Of a stretch of DNA of 50,577 nt, positions 1 to 9,181 are shown in pieces. Source of the DNA: an uncultured Enterobacterales bacterium (GTDB lineage Bacteria; Pseudomonadota; Gammaproteobacteria; Enterobacterales; Enterobacteriaceae); NCBI GenBank assembly GCA_946478305.1, contig CAMLBO010000028.1, positions 1 through 50,577 on the forward strand, written 5' to 3'. The notes beneath the pieces are model-generated. The model searched no databases, was not told where the DNA came from, and worked only from the letters and a program-made list of their open reading frames with translations. How positions within the stretch are numbered: position 1 is the stretch's first letter; every line of letters begins with the position of its first letter. The position numbers and the translations under genes are program-made.

Positions 1-710
1 TCCACAATCTGCCCGAGATACATCACCGCCACGTCGTCACAAAGATGCTCCACCACGCCAAGGTCGTGAGAGATAAACAGAAACGTCACGCCGTGGTCAT
101 CGCGCAAGTCGGAAAACAGGTTGATGATTTGCGCCTGAATTGACACATCGAGCGCCGATATCGGCTCATCCGCAATAATAAATTCAGGCTGCAGAATCAG
201 CGCCCGTGCGATACCAATACGCTGGCGCTGCCCGCCAGAAAACTCATGCGGGAAGCGGTTGTAGTGCAGCGGCGACAGCCCGCAGATTTTCATCACCTCT
301 TCAACTTTGCCGCGCAGTTCTTCCGCAGGACAGAGCTTGTGAGCCAGCATCGCTTCGCCGATAGAATCCCCAATGCGCATTCGCGGGTTGAGCGAACTGT
401 AAGGGTCCTGAAATACCAGCTGCATTTTCGGGCGCAGTGCGGTCATCTGTTTAGGTTTAAGTGTCTGTAAATCTACGCCGCGAAATTTCACGCTGCCTGC
501 GGTTTTCTCGTATAACCCCAACAGAGTTCTGCCGACTGTGGTTTTACCACTGCCCGACTCCCCCACCAGGCCGAAAATCGATCCTTTACGGATAGTAAAA
601 CTGACGCCATCCACTGCGCGCAGCTGGCCGGTTTCCTGCCCGAATAACCCCTCACGGATTGGGAAATGCTTTTTGAGCCCCTCAACCACGACTAAGTATT
701 CTGTATTCAT
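1..710 (-). CDS. Peptide ABC transporter ATPase, DppF/OppF-like (3' truncated)
   Basis: Second ATPase of a peptide-type importer; it would hydrolyse ATP at the inner face of the membrane together with the preceding ATPase. The 236 visible residues show the Walker A motif GESGSGKTT, the Q-loop LVFQDPYSSLNPR, the signature SGGQRQR, Walker B IIADEPISALD and the switch histidine FISHD. Relatives are about 320-330 residues, so the missing part is the C-terminal oligopeptide-transporter tail, lost at the window edge and not by mutation. The ATG (710-708) overlaps the stop of the upstream ATPase by four bases (ATGA), as expected for translational coupling. Substrate cannot be told from the ATPase; peptides are likely, nickel or other solutes possible. 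Confidence 0.9.
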   Translation of the reverse strand, partial: MNTEYLVVVEGLKKHFPIREGLFGQETGQLRAVDGVSFTIRKGSIFGLVGESGSGKTTVGRTLLGLYEKTAGSVKFRGVDLQTLKPKQMTALRPKMQLVFQDPYSSLNPRMRIGDSIGEAMLAHKLCPAEELRGKVEEVMKICGLSPLHYNRFPHEFSGGQRQRIGIARALILQPEFIIADEPISALDVSIQAQIINLFSDLRDDHGVTFLFISHDLGVVEHLCDDVAVMYLGQIV

Positions 711-1702
711 CTCTGTAACTCTGGCTCAGTGATAGCATTCAAACCGCTATAGAAACAGGCGGCCTGACGGAATTGCCCTACCAGCGGCGGAATACCCTGA
801 CGGCAACGGTCAGTAGCGCTGGCGCAGCGGTCAGTAAAGGCGCAATAAGGGGGCAGCGCAGCGAGATCAGGCACCTGCCCCGGAATGGAGTAAAGGCGGC
901 GGCGGCGCTCACCCGGCACCGGGCGCGAGGCAATCAGCCCCTGCGTGTAAGGATGCAGCGGGTTGCGCAATACATCAGCCACCGGTCCCTGCTCCACTAC
1001 TTTCCCGGCATACATCACCACCACGTGATCCGCCATCTGAGCGATGACGCCCAAATCGTGGGTGATGAGCATCAGCGCCATATGATGGCGCGCTGCCTGC
1101 TCACGCAACAGTGTGAGGATTTGCGCCTGTACGGTGACATCCAGCGCGGTGGTCGGTTCATCGGCAATCAGCAGTTTGGGTTTACAACTGAGCGCCATGG
1201 CAATCATGACGCGTTGCAACATGCCGCCGGAAAGCTGGTGCGGATAGCTGTTCATCAGGCTGTCCGCGCGCGCCAGTCCGACTTCCGTCAGTAATGCTGT
1301 GCCCTTCTGCCACGCTGCTTTCGGTGCATCGCCCAGGTGGCGGATCAGGGGTTCCACTAACTGCTCGCCAATCGTCAGCACCGGGTTTAGGGCGCTCATC
1401 GGTTCCTGAAAGATCATCGCCAGCTGGTTACCGCATAAATCCGCCATTTGCGTCGGACGCAGGGCCAGCAGGTTTTTCCCGCCAAACAGGATCTCACCGC
1501 CGTCGATGCGAGCCGACTGCGGTGGCAACAGCCCCATCAGCGACATGGCGGTAACGCTTTTACCGCAGCCGGATTCGCCGACAATGCCCACGGTCTGACC
1601 GGGCATCACGTCAAAAGTGACGTCCTGCACCGCGCGCACCCGGCCCTGATCGCTGGCAAACGACAGCGACAAGCGGTTAAATCGCACTAAAGGTTGAGTC
1701 AT
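707..1702 (-). CDS. Peptide ABC transporter ATPase, DppD/OppD-like
   Basis: 331-residue nucleotide-binding subunit. Walker A GESGCGKS lies near residue 42, the Q-loop [12 protein letters not shown] near 96, the signature LSGGMLQR near 157 and Walker [13 protein letters not shown] near 178. The C-terminal part contains the conserved HPYTQGL motif and a cysteine cluster (CAFTDRC, then CRQG, CF) that in DppD/OppD relatives can hold an iron-sulphur cluster. Full length for the family. It sits between the second permease (three-base gap) and the second ATPase (ATGA overlap) in one minus-strand operon. Membership of the peptide/nickel family is clear; the substrate is not. Confidence 0.93.
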   Translation of the reverse strand: MTQPLVRFNRLSLSFASDQGRVRAVQDVTFDVMPGQTVGIVGESGCGKSVTAMSLMGLLPPQSARIDGGEILFGGKNLLALRPTQMADLCGNQLAMIFQEPMSALNPVLTIGEQLVEPLIRHLGDAPKAAWQKGTALLTEVGLARADSLMNSYPHQLSGGMLQRVMIAMALSCKPKLLIADEPTTALDVTVQAQILTLLREQAARHHMALMLITHDLGVIAQMADHVVVMYAGKVVEQGPVADVLRNPLHPYTQGLIASRPVPGERRRRLYSIPGQVPDLAALPPYCAFTDRCASATDRCRQGIPPLVGQFRQAACFYSGLNAITEPELQR

Positions 1703-1705
1703 GCG

Positions 1706-2647
1706 TCAGCCCCGCTTCATTTTTGGGTCGAGGGCATCACGCAGGCCGTCGCCCAGCACGTTAATCGCCACGACGGTGAGGAAGATGGCGATCCCAGGCG
1801 GCATCCACAACCACGGGCGGCGCTGGAAGTCGATCAGGCTATTGGCAGCGTCCATCATGTTGCCCCACGACGCCATCGGCGGTACCACGCCCAATCCCAG
1901 ATAACTGAGGGCGGACTCGCTGAGAATGGCATTAGCAACGGCCATGGTGGCCATCACCACCAGAATTGGGACCGTATTCGGCAGCAGATGGCCGAAAATA
2001 CGCCGGCGCGCGGATAACCCCAGCACCTGCGTCGCCAGCATAAAGTCGCGCTCGCGCAGGGAGAGAATTTGCCCGCGCACCAGACGCGCCAATTTCGGCC
2101 ACTCCAGCAAACTCAGCATCACAATCACCATGTAGACCCGCGAGTCCGGTGAGAAATCCAGTTCCGCCAGCATTGCCCCCATCACGATCAACAGCGGCAG
2201 GCTGGGAATAGTCATCATCAGATCGGCAAAACGCATAATTAACCGGTCGGTTAAACCGCCGGCATACCCCGAGAGCGCCCCCAGCAGATAACCGAGCGTC
2301 ACGGAAAGCAGCATGGTCAGCAGGCCGATGATGAGCGAGATGCGCCCTGCCAGCAGTAAACGGGTATAGATATCACGACCGATAAAGTCGGTACCCAGCC
2401 AGTGCTGCGCGCTTGGCGCTTTGTTGATCATCAGCGCATCCGTCGCTTCGTCACGCCACGGCGAAAACATCGGTCCGACAATACACCATAGCGCCATCAC
2501 AGCTAGCAGGATCAGGCAGAACATCGCCAGCCGGTTGCGGCGCAGCGACGTCCAGGCCTGATGTAACGGCGACGGCGTCACCTGTGCCAGCACCGGTATT
2601 TGCGCTTTGCGCAGGCGGCGCTGAGTGGAAAACAGAGAACTCAGCAT
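1706..2647 (-). CDS. Peptide ABC transporter permease, DppC/OppC-like
   Basis: 313-residue inner-membrane permease. It has an N-terminal OppC_N segment around one membrane helix (about residues 38-60), then a region after LGTDFIGRDIYTRLL typical of DppC/OppC, and further helices at roughly 86-112, 125-145, 150-170, 215-240 and 270-295. The EAA-type loop that docks the ATPase lies near ATQVLGLSARRRIFGHLLP. The start codon overlaps the stop of the DppB-like permease by one base (2647). It pairs with that permease to form the channel. The N-terminus, with several Arg and Lys residues, would stay in the cytoplasm. Confidence 0.92.
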   Translation of the reverse strand: MLSSLFSTQRRLRKAQIPVLAQVTPSPLHQAWTSLRRNRLAMFCLILLAVMALWCIVGPMFSPWRDEATDALMINKAPSAQHWLGTDFIGRDIYTRLLLAGRISLIIGLLTMLLSVTLGYLLGALSGYAGGLTDRLIMRFADLMMTIPSLPLLIVMGAMLAELDFSPDSRVYMVIVMLSLLEWPKLARLVRGQILSLRERDFMLATQVLGLSARRRIFGHLLPNTVPILVVMATMAVANAILSESALSYLGLGVVPPMASWGNMMDAANSLIDFQRRPWLWMPPGIAIFLTVVAINVLGDGLRDALDPKMKRG

Positions 2648-3606
2648 CAGGACCTCACCCGGATCCGCGGATCCGCCCAGGCATAGAGGACGTCGGCAAG
2701 CAGATTACCCAGAATAGTCAGCACCGCCAGAAACAGCGTGAAGCCCATCAGCACCGGGTAGTCGCGCGCAGCCAGTGAATCGATATGAATATGACCGGCA
2801 CCCGGCCAGTTAAAGACTTTCTCAGTGATCAGCGCCCCGGAAAACAGTCCCGGCAGCTCAAACCCCAATAGGGTAATGATCGGCAATAGCGCATTACGCA
2901 GCGCATGTTTGAGGATAACAGTGCGTTCGCGCAGGCCCTTGGCGCGCGCGGTGCGGATGAAGTCCATGCGCACCACGTCCAGCATACTGGCGCGGAAGTA
3001 GCGCGTCAGGCTGCCCGCCTGCAACATCACCAGTGCCAACACTGGCAGGATCAGGTGCGCACCGACCTGCATCACCCAAGCCCACCCAGTGGCATCGCTG
3101 CCGGTGTTGGTCATCCCGCCTACCGGCAGCCAGTGTAAATCCACGGCAAACCATTTGATCAACAGCAGACACAAGAAGAAGGTCGGGAAGGACATGGCGG
3201 CGAAGATCACCACGCTGACACCGTGATCGAACAGGGAATACGGTTTCATGGCTGAAACAATGCCGACCGCCAGCGCAATGCCCCAGTAAAGGATCATGGC
3301 GATCGCCGCCAGCAAAAATGAGTTCCAGATGTACTGATTAAGCAACTGACTGACCGGAATTTGGTATTGCAGCGAAAAACCCAGATCGCCGCGCACTAGC
3401 TGGCCGAGCCAGTGCAGATAGCGGCTGAGCAGCGGTTGGTCCAGACCATACAGCGCTTTAAGTTCAGCGGCGCGTTGAGCCGTCAGGGTGACGTTGCCGT
3501 CAATAAAGTCACCGGGAGTCAGCGCGAATAGCATGAAGATCAACAGCGAGGCCAGGAATAACATGGGAATGGTTTGCAGCAGTCGTCGCAGAATGAAATT
3601 TCTCAT
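2647..3606 (-). CDS. Peptide ABC transporter permease, DppB/OppB-like
   Basis: 319-residue inner-membrane permease. The start MRNFILRRLLQTIPMLF is the classic DppB/OppB first helix. The periplasmic stretch that follows has the family signature around LKALYGLDQPLLSRYLHWLGQLVRGDLG. The EAA loop is near FIRTARAKGLRERTVILKHALRNALLPI, followed by the EKVFNWPGAGHI region. It is the first permease after the binding-protein gene, separated by 78 bases, and forms the channel with the DppC-like partner. No defect seen. Confidence 0.92.
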   Translation of the reverse strand: MRNFILRRLLQTIPMLFLASLLIFMLFALTPGDFIDGNVTLTAQRAAELKALYGLDQPLLSRYLHWLGQLVRGDLGFSLQYQIPVSQLLNQYIWNSFLLAAIAMILYWGIALAVGIVSAMKPYSLFDHGVSVVIFAAMSFPTFFLCLLLIKWFAVDLHWLPVGGMTNTGSDATGWAWVMQVGAHLILPVLALVMLQAGSLTRYFRASMLDVVRMDFIRTARAKGLRERTVILKHALRNALLPIITLLGFELPGLFSGALITEKVFNWPGAGHIHIDSLAARDYPVLMGFTLFLAVLTILGNLLADVLYAWADPRIRVRS

Positions 3607-3684
3607 GACTTTCTCATGGCCGCTGCCGGAGATTTCCCGGCAGCGGCTTTGTTTCTGATTATTGAAGACGTTGTTGTGAGGCGC

Positions 3685-5391
3685 TTATTTAACGATTTTC
3701 ACATCCGGCAGACTGCCGGTCAGACCGTTATAGATATCCGGTTTGAAACCGGTCACGCGGGCGCTGCTGGCTGAGAGGATTTTGCGGTTAGCCAGCAAAA
3801 TAACCGGCGGATCGTTGGCCAGCACTTGATATAGCTCGTGGTAGATAGGCTTGCGCTTTTCGATATCCAGCTCGGCGTTTCCCTGATTGATCAGCTTATC
3901 GACCCGCGCATTGCTGTAGCCGCCCCGGGTTGCCGCTTCGGTGCTGTAGAAATCCCATACACCATCGTGCGGATCATTCAGAGTACTGGTGCTAAATGAC
4001 GCCAGATCGTAGTTACCCGATTTGCGTTGTGACATCAGCGCATTGAAGTCCAGCACTTGGGGTTTGAGCAACACGCCAATCTGGCGGTAGTTCTCTTTGG
4101 CGATCGGGATCAGCGCATCGTTGAGCACTTTCTTGCTGACCAGCAAGGTCAGTTCCAGATGTTTACCGTCTTTCTCACGGATGCCATCAGCCCCCACTTT
4201 CCAGCCCGCTTCGTCGAGCAGTTTCTTCGCCTGTGCCACATCGTATTTATACGGGTTAACCCCCTCAGCATTGTAAGCCCAGGAAATCGGCGCGATAGGT
4301 TCATTGGCGACGGAGCCGTACCCCTGATAGACCACGTCAATCAGCTTCTGGCGATCCAGACCGTAGATCAGAGCCTGACGGACTTTCACATCCTGCAGGG
4401 CCGGACGTCTAAAGTTGAATTCAATTTCGCTGTAATCACTCGATCCGTACAGATTAATGTTAGCGAAGCCGAGCAGTTTGAGCTGTTCGATATCATCTGG
4501 GCGCGAGGTAAAGGCGTCGTAATCTGTTTCGCCGGTCTGGAACAGCTGGAAATTGGTGGACGGATTGGTCACGCGATAGATAAAGCGCGGCGTTGGCGGT
4601 ACACCTTTGTAGTAGTTCGGGTTGGCGTGGAAGCGGATCTCCTGTCCAGGAATGTATTTTTCATAGGTATACGGCCCGTTACCGAGCGGTTTGCCATGCA
4701 AAGTGCGCAACGTGTCCAGATTACCGCGGCGGTAATCTTTTCCGTAATAGGCTTTAGACAGCACCGGTCCGCCGATTTTTTGCAAGGTGGTGGCACCCTC
4801 TTCGCTGGTGGTCACCTGCAAGGTTTGCGGGTCGATCACTTTCAGGCCGCTGACGCTGTCCGCTTTCCCGGCTTTATAGTCGTCGCCGCCCACAATGTGC
4901 GCCAGCGAAATATCGGTATCACCGTCGTATTTCGGATCATAAAGGACGGTTAAGGTGAAAGCGACATCTTCGGCAATCAGCGGTGAGCCGTCACTGAATT
5001 TCAGACCTGGACGCAGTTTGATGGTGTAGGTTTTGCCATCCGGGCTGATGGTCCAGCTTTCGGCCAGACCGGGAACGGATTCACCGTGGCTGTCCCAGTC
5101 GATCAATCGGGCAAAGATCACATTGGTGACGTTTTCATCCCAGCCGTTAACAAAGAAGTACGGGTTGAAAATCCCCTGAGGTTCCTGGATACCGGCAACC
5201 ACGGTGTCTTTACGCAGGAGAGCTGATGCCGGAATCTGGCTGGCATCTGTTGCAGGCGTCACTCCCTCTTTAAGCAATTCATCGGCCATCACGCCGGAAG
5301 AGAATAAGATTGATCCGCACAGCAGCGCGATTTTTAGCGGCGTAAATTGTGACAGCCCGCGGGGATGTAGATGTTGCAGAGACTTTGCCAA
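3685..5391 (-). CDS. Peptide-type ABC transporter substrate-binding protein (TTG start proposed)
   Basis: Periplasmic solute-binding protein of the SBP_bac_5 family; it would deliver peptides or similar solutes to the permeases downstream. The frame is open from 5511, but the residues before 5391 do not look like protein start. I place the start at TTG 5391-5389: GAGGAA lies about eight bases upstream, and the product then begins with a basic segment, a hydrophobic stretch (IALLCGSILFSSG) and a cleavage site after VMA. This gives 568 residues. Family hallmarks include LAESWTISPDGKTYTIKLR and GNGPYTYEKYIPGQEI. It is the first gene of the five-gene importer operon. Exact ligand unknown. Confidence 0.88.
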   Translation of the reverse strand: MAKSLQHLHPRGLSQFTPLKIALLCGSILFSSGVMADELLKEGVTPATDASQIPASALLRKDTVVAGIQEPQGIFNPYFFVNGWDENVTNVIFARLIDWDSHGESVPGLAESWTISPDGKTYTIKLRPGLKFSDGSPLIAEDVAFTLTVLYDPKYDGDTDISLAHIVGGDDYKAGKADSVSGLKVIDPQTLQVTTSEEGATTLQKIGGPVLSKAYYGKDYRRGNLDTLRTLHGKPLGNGPYTYEKYIPGQEIRFHANPNYYKGVPPTPRFIYRVTNPSTNFQLFQTGETDYDAFTSRPDDIEQLKLLGFANINLYGSSDYSEIEFNFRRPALQDVKVRQALIYGLDRQKLIDVVYQGYGSVANEPIAPISWAYNAEGVNPYKYDVAQAKKLLDEAGWKVGADGIREKDGKHLELTLLVSKKVLNDALIPIAKENYRQIGVLLKPQVLDFNALMSQRKSGNYDLASFSTSTLNDPHDGVWDFYSTEAATRGGYSNARVDKLINQGNAELDIEKRKPIYHELYQVLANDPPVILLANRKILSASSARVTGFKPDIYNGLTGSLPDVKIVK

Positions 5392-5601
5392 AAGACGTTC
5401 CTCATCAGGGGATTTGCAGTATTTTTTACAAAACGTGACAAAGAGTAAGGTTGCGTATTCGGCTTGTCTAACAACGAAAAAATATGGCTTATAGCTAATT
5501 TGTACTGGCAACGAGCTGGTTAAGATGACGCAGGCGGCAGCTTATGCTTAAGTGTGACGTCAGTCGCATAGCTTAGTTTTATTGCATTAAAGGAGCACGT
5601 C

Positions 5602-5820
5602 ATGATGATCTACAACGTATTCGGCCGCCTGTTGGCTGTGAAGAAAACCGGAGATCAATGGCAGGTGCTGAATGTCACGTTACCGGAAAGAAAGTTCTCG
5701 CCTAATCATCAGGTAGTGATCCCTGACTTTATCGAAGAGCATGAGATCGCCACCTATCTGGGGGATATCCTTCATGAGGCCGCCACGGAGAAACACCCGG
5801 ATGTACTAAAGGTGGAATAA
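5602..5820 (+). CDS. Conserved small protein (DUF7661-like)
   Basis: 72-residue soluble protein without signal peptide or membrane helix. An AGGAG ribosome site lies eight bases before the first of two adjacent ATG codons. I recognise it as a small enterobacterial protein of the type called DUF7661 (start MIYNVFGRLLAV, middle VIPDFI, acidic end), from memory and unchecked. Function unknown. It stands alone, divergent from the importer operon and convergent with repA. Confidence 0.7.
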   Translation: MMIYNVFGRLLAVKKTGDQWQVLNVTLPERKFSPNHQVVIPDFIEEHEIATYLGDILHEAATEKHPDVLKVE

Positions 5821-5971
5821 TTTCCTGCTCCTACCCAGTGAGTGCTCACTAACTTTCAAGCCCAATAGAAATGGGGAACGGTTATCACCAGAACGGCGTG
5901 ACAACGTTGTTATTAGGCAAAAATAAGGTGGCATTGCAATGCGGAGCCGTTGAGTGCCCCGCGCAGGAAGA

Positions 5972-6961
5972 TTATTTGGCGCTGACTTTTTTGCTGCGGA
6001 TGCTGACTTCAGCCAGGACTTCTTTTTGTTTATTCTTATCTCCGATCACCTTATACCACCCTGCCAGCTTACGGAGATCAGGCAGCGTCGCTTTATCATC
6101 TGCATCATAAGCGGTTAATTTAATTCGGTAATCTTCGAAGATGGCGATACAACGGCGTGCCCAGTCTCCTTCGAGCTGAGAACCTGCCACCGCACGCGGT
6201 CGGCGTGGCAGACGCGGCCGTAAAGGCTTGCTGGCCTCAGGCGCTGACTCATCGACGTAGGCAAACTTAATCGATACCACCGTTCTGCCCTGCTTAACCG
6301 GCTCCCACACCACAGAAATGTCCGTATTGGCATTAATTCGGTTTATCGTAGGCTCCAGCAGCTTCTGGCGGAAGTCTCGGTAATCTTCGTACTTGCCTGC
6401 CAGCCCGGCCTTTTCACGCATCCAGTTGAGATCCAGCGTCACCTCAATGGCCTTTCCACTGCGGCGGCCGTACAAATTCTTGGCTTTGATCAGCCAGCCA
6501 TAGAGACGCACGGAGAATGGCGTATCCAGTTTAGCGATGTTAGCAAAGTTAAGTTTGGTGAAAGATTCTTTTAATTCATAGAGATAAGGCGCCACATCCT
6601 GACCGAAACGTAACACCACCGCGCTGTGATCGTCGCTACTCACGTATTCAAGACGTGAGAACCACGAAAGCTGGACAGTACGAACCTTGCCGGTTTTGGT
6701 ATCAGGCTTGTAGATGGTCACCGGCTTTTTCATCAGGCTTTCAGCGGCTTCGCGCAGCTGCCGGTGGCTGCTGGTCGGATTGACACCGTAGATCCGCTGA
6801 TAATCCTGAGGGAAAAGTCGATAAAGGGTGTCGGGTTGAGGTTTCCTGCTGTCAATTTGGGCTAATGCCAAATTGAGTAACCGCATCTCATCCAATGTGA
6901 CGCTATACGCGCCTTCCAGGAGGTCGTTTCCCTGAACAACGGTCAGTTTGTTGAGTTCCAT
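5972..6961 (-). CDS. repA: Plasmid replication initiator, Rep_3 / RepB family
   Basis: 329-residue initiator. Family signs are the opening VVQGNDLLEGAYSVTLDEMR, two winged-helix halves (about residues 8-125 and 130-235) and the FSVRLYGWLIKAKNLY element typical of RepFIB-like initiators. It would bind the iterons upstream (7088-8117) and open the origin with host DnaA and DnaB. The C-terminal 80 residues are basic and less conserved. The start ATG 6961 has GGA a few bases upstream. The gene reads away from the iterons, with an AT-rich stretch between (6989-7080) that should hold its promoter; autoregulation by Rep is usual in the family. The gene indicates a plasmid or plasmid-like replicon. 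Confidence 0.92.
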   Translation of the reverse strand: MELNKLTVVQGNDLLEGAYSVTLDEMRLLNLALAQIDSRKPQPDTLYRLFPQDYQRIYGVNPTSSHRQLREAAESLMKKPVTIYKPDTKTGKVRTVQLSWFSRLEYVSSDDHSAVVLRFGQDVAPYLYELKESFTKLNFANIAKLDTPFSVRLYGWLIKAKNLYGRRSGKAIEVTLDLNWMREKAGLAGKYEDYRDFRQKLLEPTINRINANTDISVVWEPVKQGRTVVSIKFAYVDESAPEASKPLRPRLPRRPRAVAGSQLEGDWARRCIAIFEDYRIKLTAYDADDKATLPDLRKLAGWYKVIGDKNKQKEVLAEVSIRSKKVSAK

Positions 6962-6988
6962 GTCGCAGGATCCATAGGTGGAATGTAG

Positions 6989-7080
6989 ATAAATTATTCC
7001 ACATATAAATTAGTGGCGTAAAGCAAAAAAAAACACTATTTAATGATTAAAAATCAAAGCTTTAAACTAACACGCCAAAA
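6989..7080. promoter_or_regulatory. AT-rich repA upstream region with degenerate iteron
   Basis: About 90 bases of strongly AT-rich DNA directly upstream of repA, including an A9 run near 7025. A weaker iteron-like element (ATTATTCCACATATAA) lies at about 6993-7008, and a rough inverted copy (core TTCCACCTATGG) at 6972-6983. The position suits the repA promoter with Rep-controlled autoregulation and possibly strand opening. This is inference; no clear -35/-10 pair can be fixed. Confidence 0.45.
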
Positions 7081-7087
7081 GTTAGAT

Positions 7088-8117
7088 CAGGAAAAAACTC
7101 CACATAACCTCTTTCAACAGAGTATTCGGTAAAGGATCCTCGCTGCCAGTAAGGTGTCATTGAACAGGAAAAATCTCCACATAACGCTGGCCTCATCCCT
7201 TCTCTAATTTAGCGGCACCCACTGTGCTCCTCCTCATCCCTGTGACGTCTAAATTCAGGAAATCTTTCCACATAGAGAGATTACAACCTGAAGTCGGGGT
7301 TTCGTGATCAGGCTCGCAAATATTATTTGCACGATTATGTGTGCCCGAATCGTTGCGCGCCGACCGTTTTACAGAAAATATCTCCACATAGCAGCACCGT
7401 CTTGCAGGAAAAGTTTCCACATAAGGCTTCACTCCTTGTTAACAGGTAATCTTTCCACATAAGAAGGAACCCAGGTAGATGACAGGTAATCTTTCCACAT
7501 AAGCGTGTCTCAGGTCGCTAAATCTGAGGATCCGGCGATCAAATACGCTTACGAGCAGGAAAAATCTCCACGTTATATCCTCGTAACCCGATCAGATAAT
7601 CTTTCCACATATAAAAATGTGACAGCGTCACAAACAAGATAAGTGGATGATTTCGCCACAAATACGCACGTTCACATGACACACCCGCACTGCTGGTCTT
7701 CATCAGGAAAAAGTTCCACATAAGCCTTGTAATCTGGATACAGGAAATCCTTCCACTTAACTCCTTCTTCAGGAGTGTTAAAATCTCGGGCATGCGCGGT
7801 GACGCTGTAACCTGAAATAACTCCATGCTGAATGGTCTCTCCTTCAATACAGGAAATCTTTCCACCTTTGTGACTCAGCTAAGAGCGCCCCGCCTGGTTA
7901 CGGGAGCCTCTTACGCTGTTAATTAACGGGCGATCTGGTAGATTTATGCAGGCCGTGCCTAGATGAGCGTAACTTATCAACAGAAAATCCTTCCACGCAG
8001 ATAAGCAACTGATCGCTCAGGAATTTATCCACAGGAAAAAGCTCTACATTGATCATGAAAAGGATCCACATTCAGCAGGAATGATCTCCACGCGGCGCAG
8101 GAAAAGACTCCACATTA
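7088..8117 (+). repeat. Origin iterons: 18 direct 20-bp repeats
   Basis: Direct repeats of consensus CAGGAAAAnnTTCCACATAA, all in one orientation. Starts read by eye: 7088, 7165, 7256, 7372, 7405, 7443, 7483, 7556, 7593, 7704, 7741, 7850, 7981, 8018 (short), 8032, 8054, 8076, 8098. Best conserved are the leading CAGG and the core TCCACATAA. Spacing is irregular (22 to 131 bases); 7405/7443/7483 and 7556/7593 are about 38 bases apart, and the last five are packed at 14-22 bases. They lie upstream of repA and are the expected Rep binding sites for replication and copy control. No gene is credible between repA and parG. Confidence 0.9.
8025..8033 (+). other. DnaA box in the replication origin
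   Basis: TTATCCACA, a perfect match to the consensus DnaA box, lies within the iteron at 8018. AT-rich DNA follows (about 8128-8200), as in origins where DnaA helps the Rep protein open the helix. It is the only perfect box seen in the origin region. Confidence 0.7.
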
Positions 8118-8277
8118 ATCATCGTAATCTCATGATTAATAAAGTAAAAAAACCCCTATAAAGAGAAAGATCTAAACTAAAAAAGAAACAAAAGAGTTAT
8201 TGGATCTTGCGATCCTAGAGGAATAACAGCAGATCGGGGGAAGCAGCCGAAGTCTCGTCGCCAGCGAGAAAGTGTGT

Positions 8278-8311
8278 AAAAAAGCATGCCGGTCACGGTA
8301 GTCACCGGCAT
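8278..8311 (-). terminator. Rho-independent terminator of parF-parG
   Basis: On the minus strand, ATGCCGGT, a 10-base loop and ACCGGCAT form a hairpin followed after two bases by six T. It lies 20 bases after the parG stop and separates the partition operon from the iteron field. Confidence 0.85.
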
Positions 8312-8330
8312 TGAAGCGCACAAGGTTGTC

Positions 8331-8540
8331 TTAACCACGCTCATTATGAACTAACCAGCCTTCGATAAGCTCGGTCAGTACGTCTTTCATTTCACGATCC
8401 TGCAAGAAGCAGCTGGTTTTAAAGCGTTTATGCAGATCTTCATCAATATTGGTTTGCAACTTTTTAACACCGACAGGCGGTTTGCTCACGGCTTCCAGTG
8501 CGGTATTCAACTGACGATGTTGGCCTAATTTCATTTTCAT
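8331..8540 (-). CDS. parG: Partition DNA-binding protein, ParG-like ribbon-helix-helix
   Basis: 69 residues: a basic, probably flexible N-terminus (about 1-25), then a ribbon-helix-helix fold with the strand KKLQTNID and helices [14 protein letters not shown] and [15 protein letters not shown]. Size and layout match ParG (76 residues in TP228), which binds the centromere as a dimer and stimulates ParF through its N-terminal tail. The start overlaps the parF stop by four bases (ATGA), and a terminator follows, so the two form a simple operon. Its likely target is the 8-bp phased GATT/AATC array upstream of parF (inference from position and from the 8-bp period of the TP228 site). Could also be classed generally as a CopG-like protein. 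Confidence 0.8.
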   Translation of the reverse strand: MKMKLGQHRQLNTALEAVSKPPVGVKKLQTNIDEDLHKRFKTSCFLQDREMKDVLTELIEGWLVHNERG

Positions 8541-9163
8541 TTCAGCAGCTCCGTGATCTCTTTCGTCATGATTTCAATCTCCCCTTTTGCATTCCCATCA
8601 GTGGTATCAAATACCGTTCCACCATCCATCATGGTCCGAACATAAACCTGACGTTGCGTTGTACCTGTGCGCAGAGCAGGAACTCCTGTATCGGCAATGG
8701 ACGCTTTCAACACTTCAAGCATCTTGGCGGAAGCCACTTTCTTTGTAATAAGAAAGCGCGCAATCACAGGCTGCAGATTTTCACGAGCTTCGACAACGGC
8801 CAAAATGGCACCACACGCCGCGAAATCCAACGGAGAAGGCGTTACAGGGATGAGAACCAGGTCGCTGACCATCACGGCTGCCGCTGATATGGCGGAAATC
8901 GCTGCCGCGCCGTCAATCACCACATAGTCATACTCTTTCAGATGCTTTCTTACGGTATACACTTCTTTTTCTGAGGCCGCCTCTGTCAGATCGAACTGAC
9001 ATTTGCTTTCGTCGTACCAGTTGCTGATGCTTCCCTGTGGGTCAGTATCCACCATCACCACTTTGTGTCCTTGTCTTGCGAGACAGGTTGCAATGTTAAT
9101 GGACGTTGTGGTTTTCCCTACCCCGCCCTTCCCGTTCAGGAAGGAAATAATTTTCGCTGCCAT
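8537..9163 (-). CDS. parF: Partition ATPase, ParA/ParF type (type Ib)
   Basis: 208-residue Walker-type ATPase that positions plasmid copies along the nucleoid. The deviant Walker [10 protein letters not shown] spans residues 11-19, the A' motif DTDPQGS about 39-45, and Walker B VVIDGAAA about 81-88. There is no N-terminal helix-turn-helix domain, which places it with the short ParF group and not with P1-type ParA. I chose ATG 9163, preceded by AGAGG at a good distance; an in-frame ATG at 9214 would add 17 residues that do not fit the family. The promoter must lie in or beside the repeat array that begins about 20 bases upstream, so autoregulation by ParG is likely. Confidence 0.9.
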   Translation of the reverse strand: MAAKIISFLNGKGGVGKTTTSINIATCLARQGHKVVMVDTDPQGSISNWYDESKCQFDLTEAASEKEVYTVRKHLKEYDYVVIDGAAAISAISAAAVMVSDLVLIPVTPSPLDFAACGAILAVVEARENLQPVIARFLITKKVASAKMLEVLKASIADTGVPALRTGTTQRQVYVRTMMDGGTVFDTTDGNAKGEIEIMTKEITELLK

Positions 9164-9181
9164 AACAACCTCTTGGTGATG

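Noticed and set aside
4057-4953. 298-residue open frame opposite the binding-protein gene
   Set aside because: It is antisense to a clear SBP_bac_5 gene, has no ribosome site and no recognisable family.
5837-5850. AGTGAG/CTCACT palindrome after the DUF7661-like gene
   Set aside because: Six-base arms without T run or promoter context; too little to call a terminator or operator.
7088-8117. CRISPR array
   Set aside because: The 20-bp repeats are degenerate, the spacing ranges from 14 to 131 bases, there are no cas genes, and the copies sit upstream of a Rep gene. Iterons explain them.
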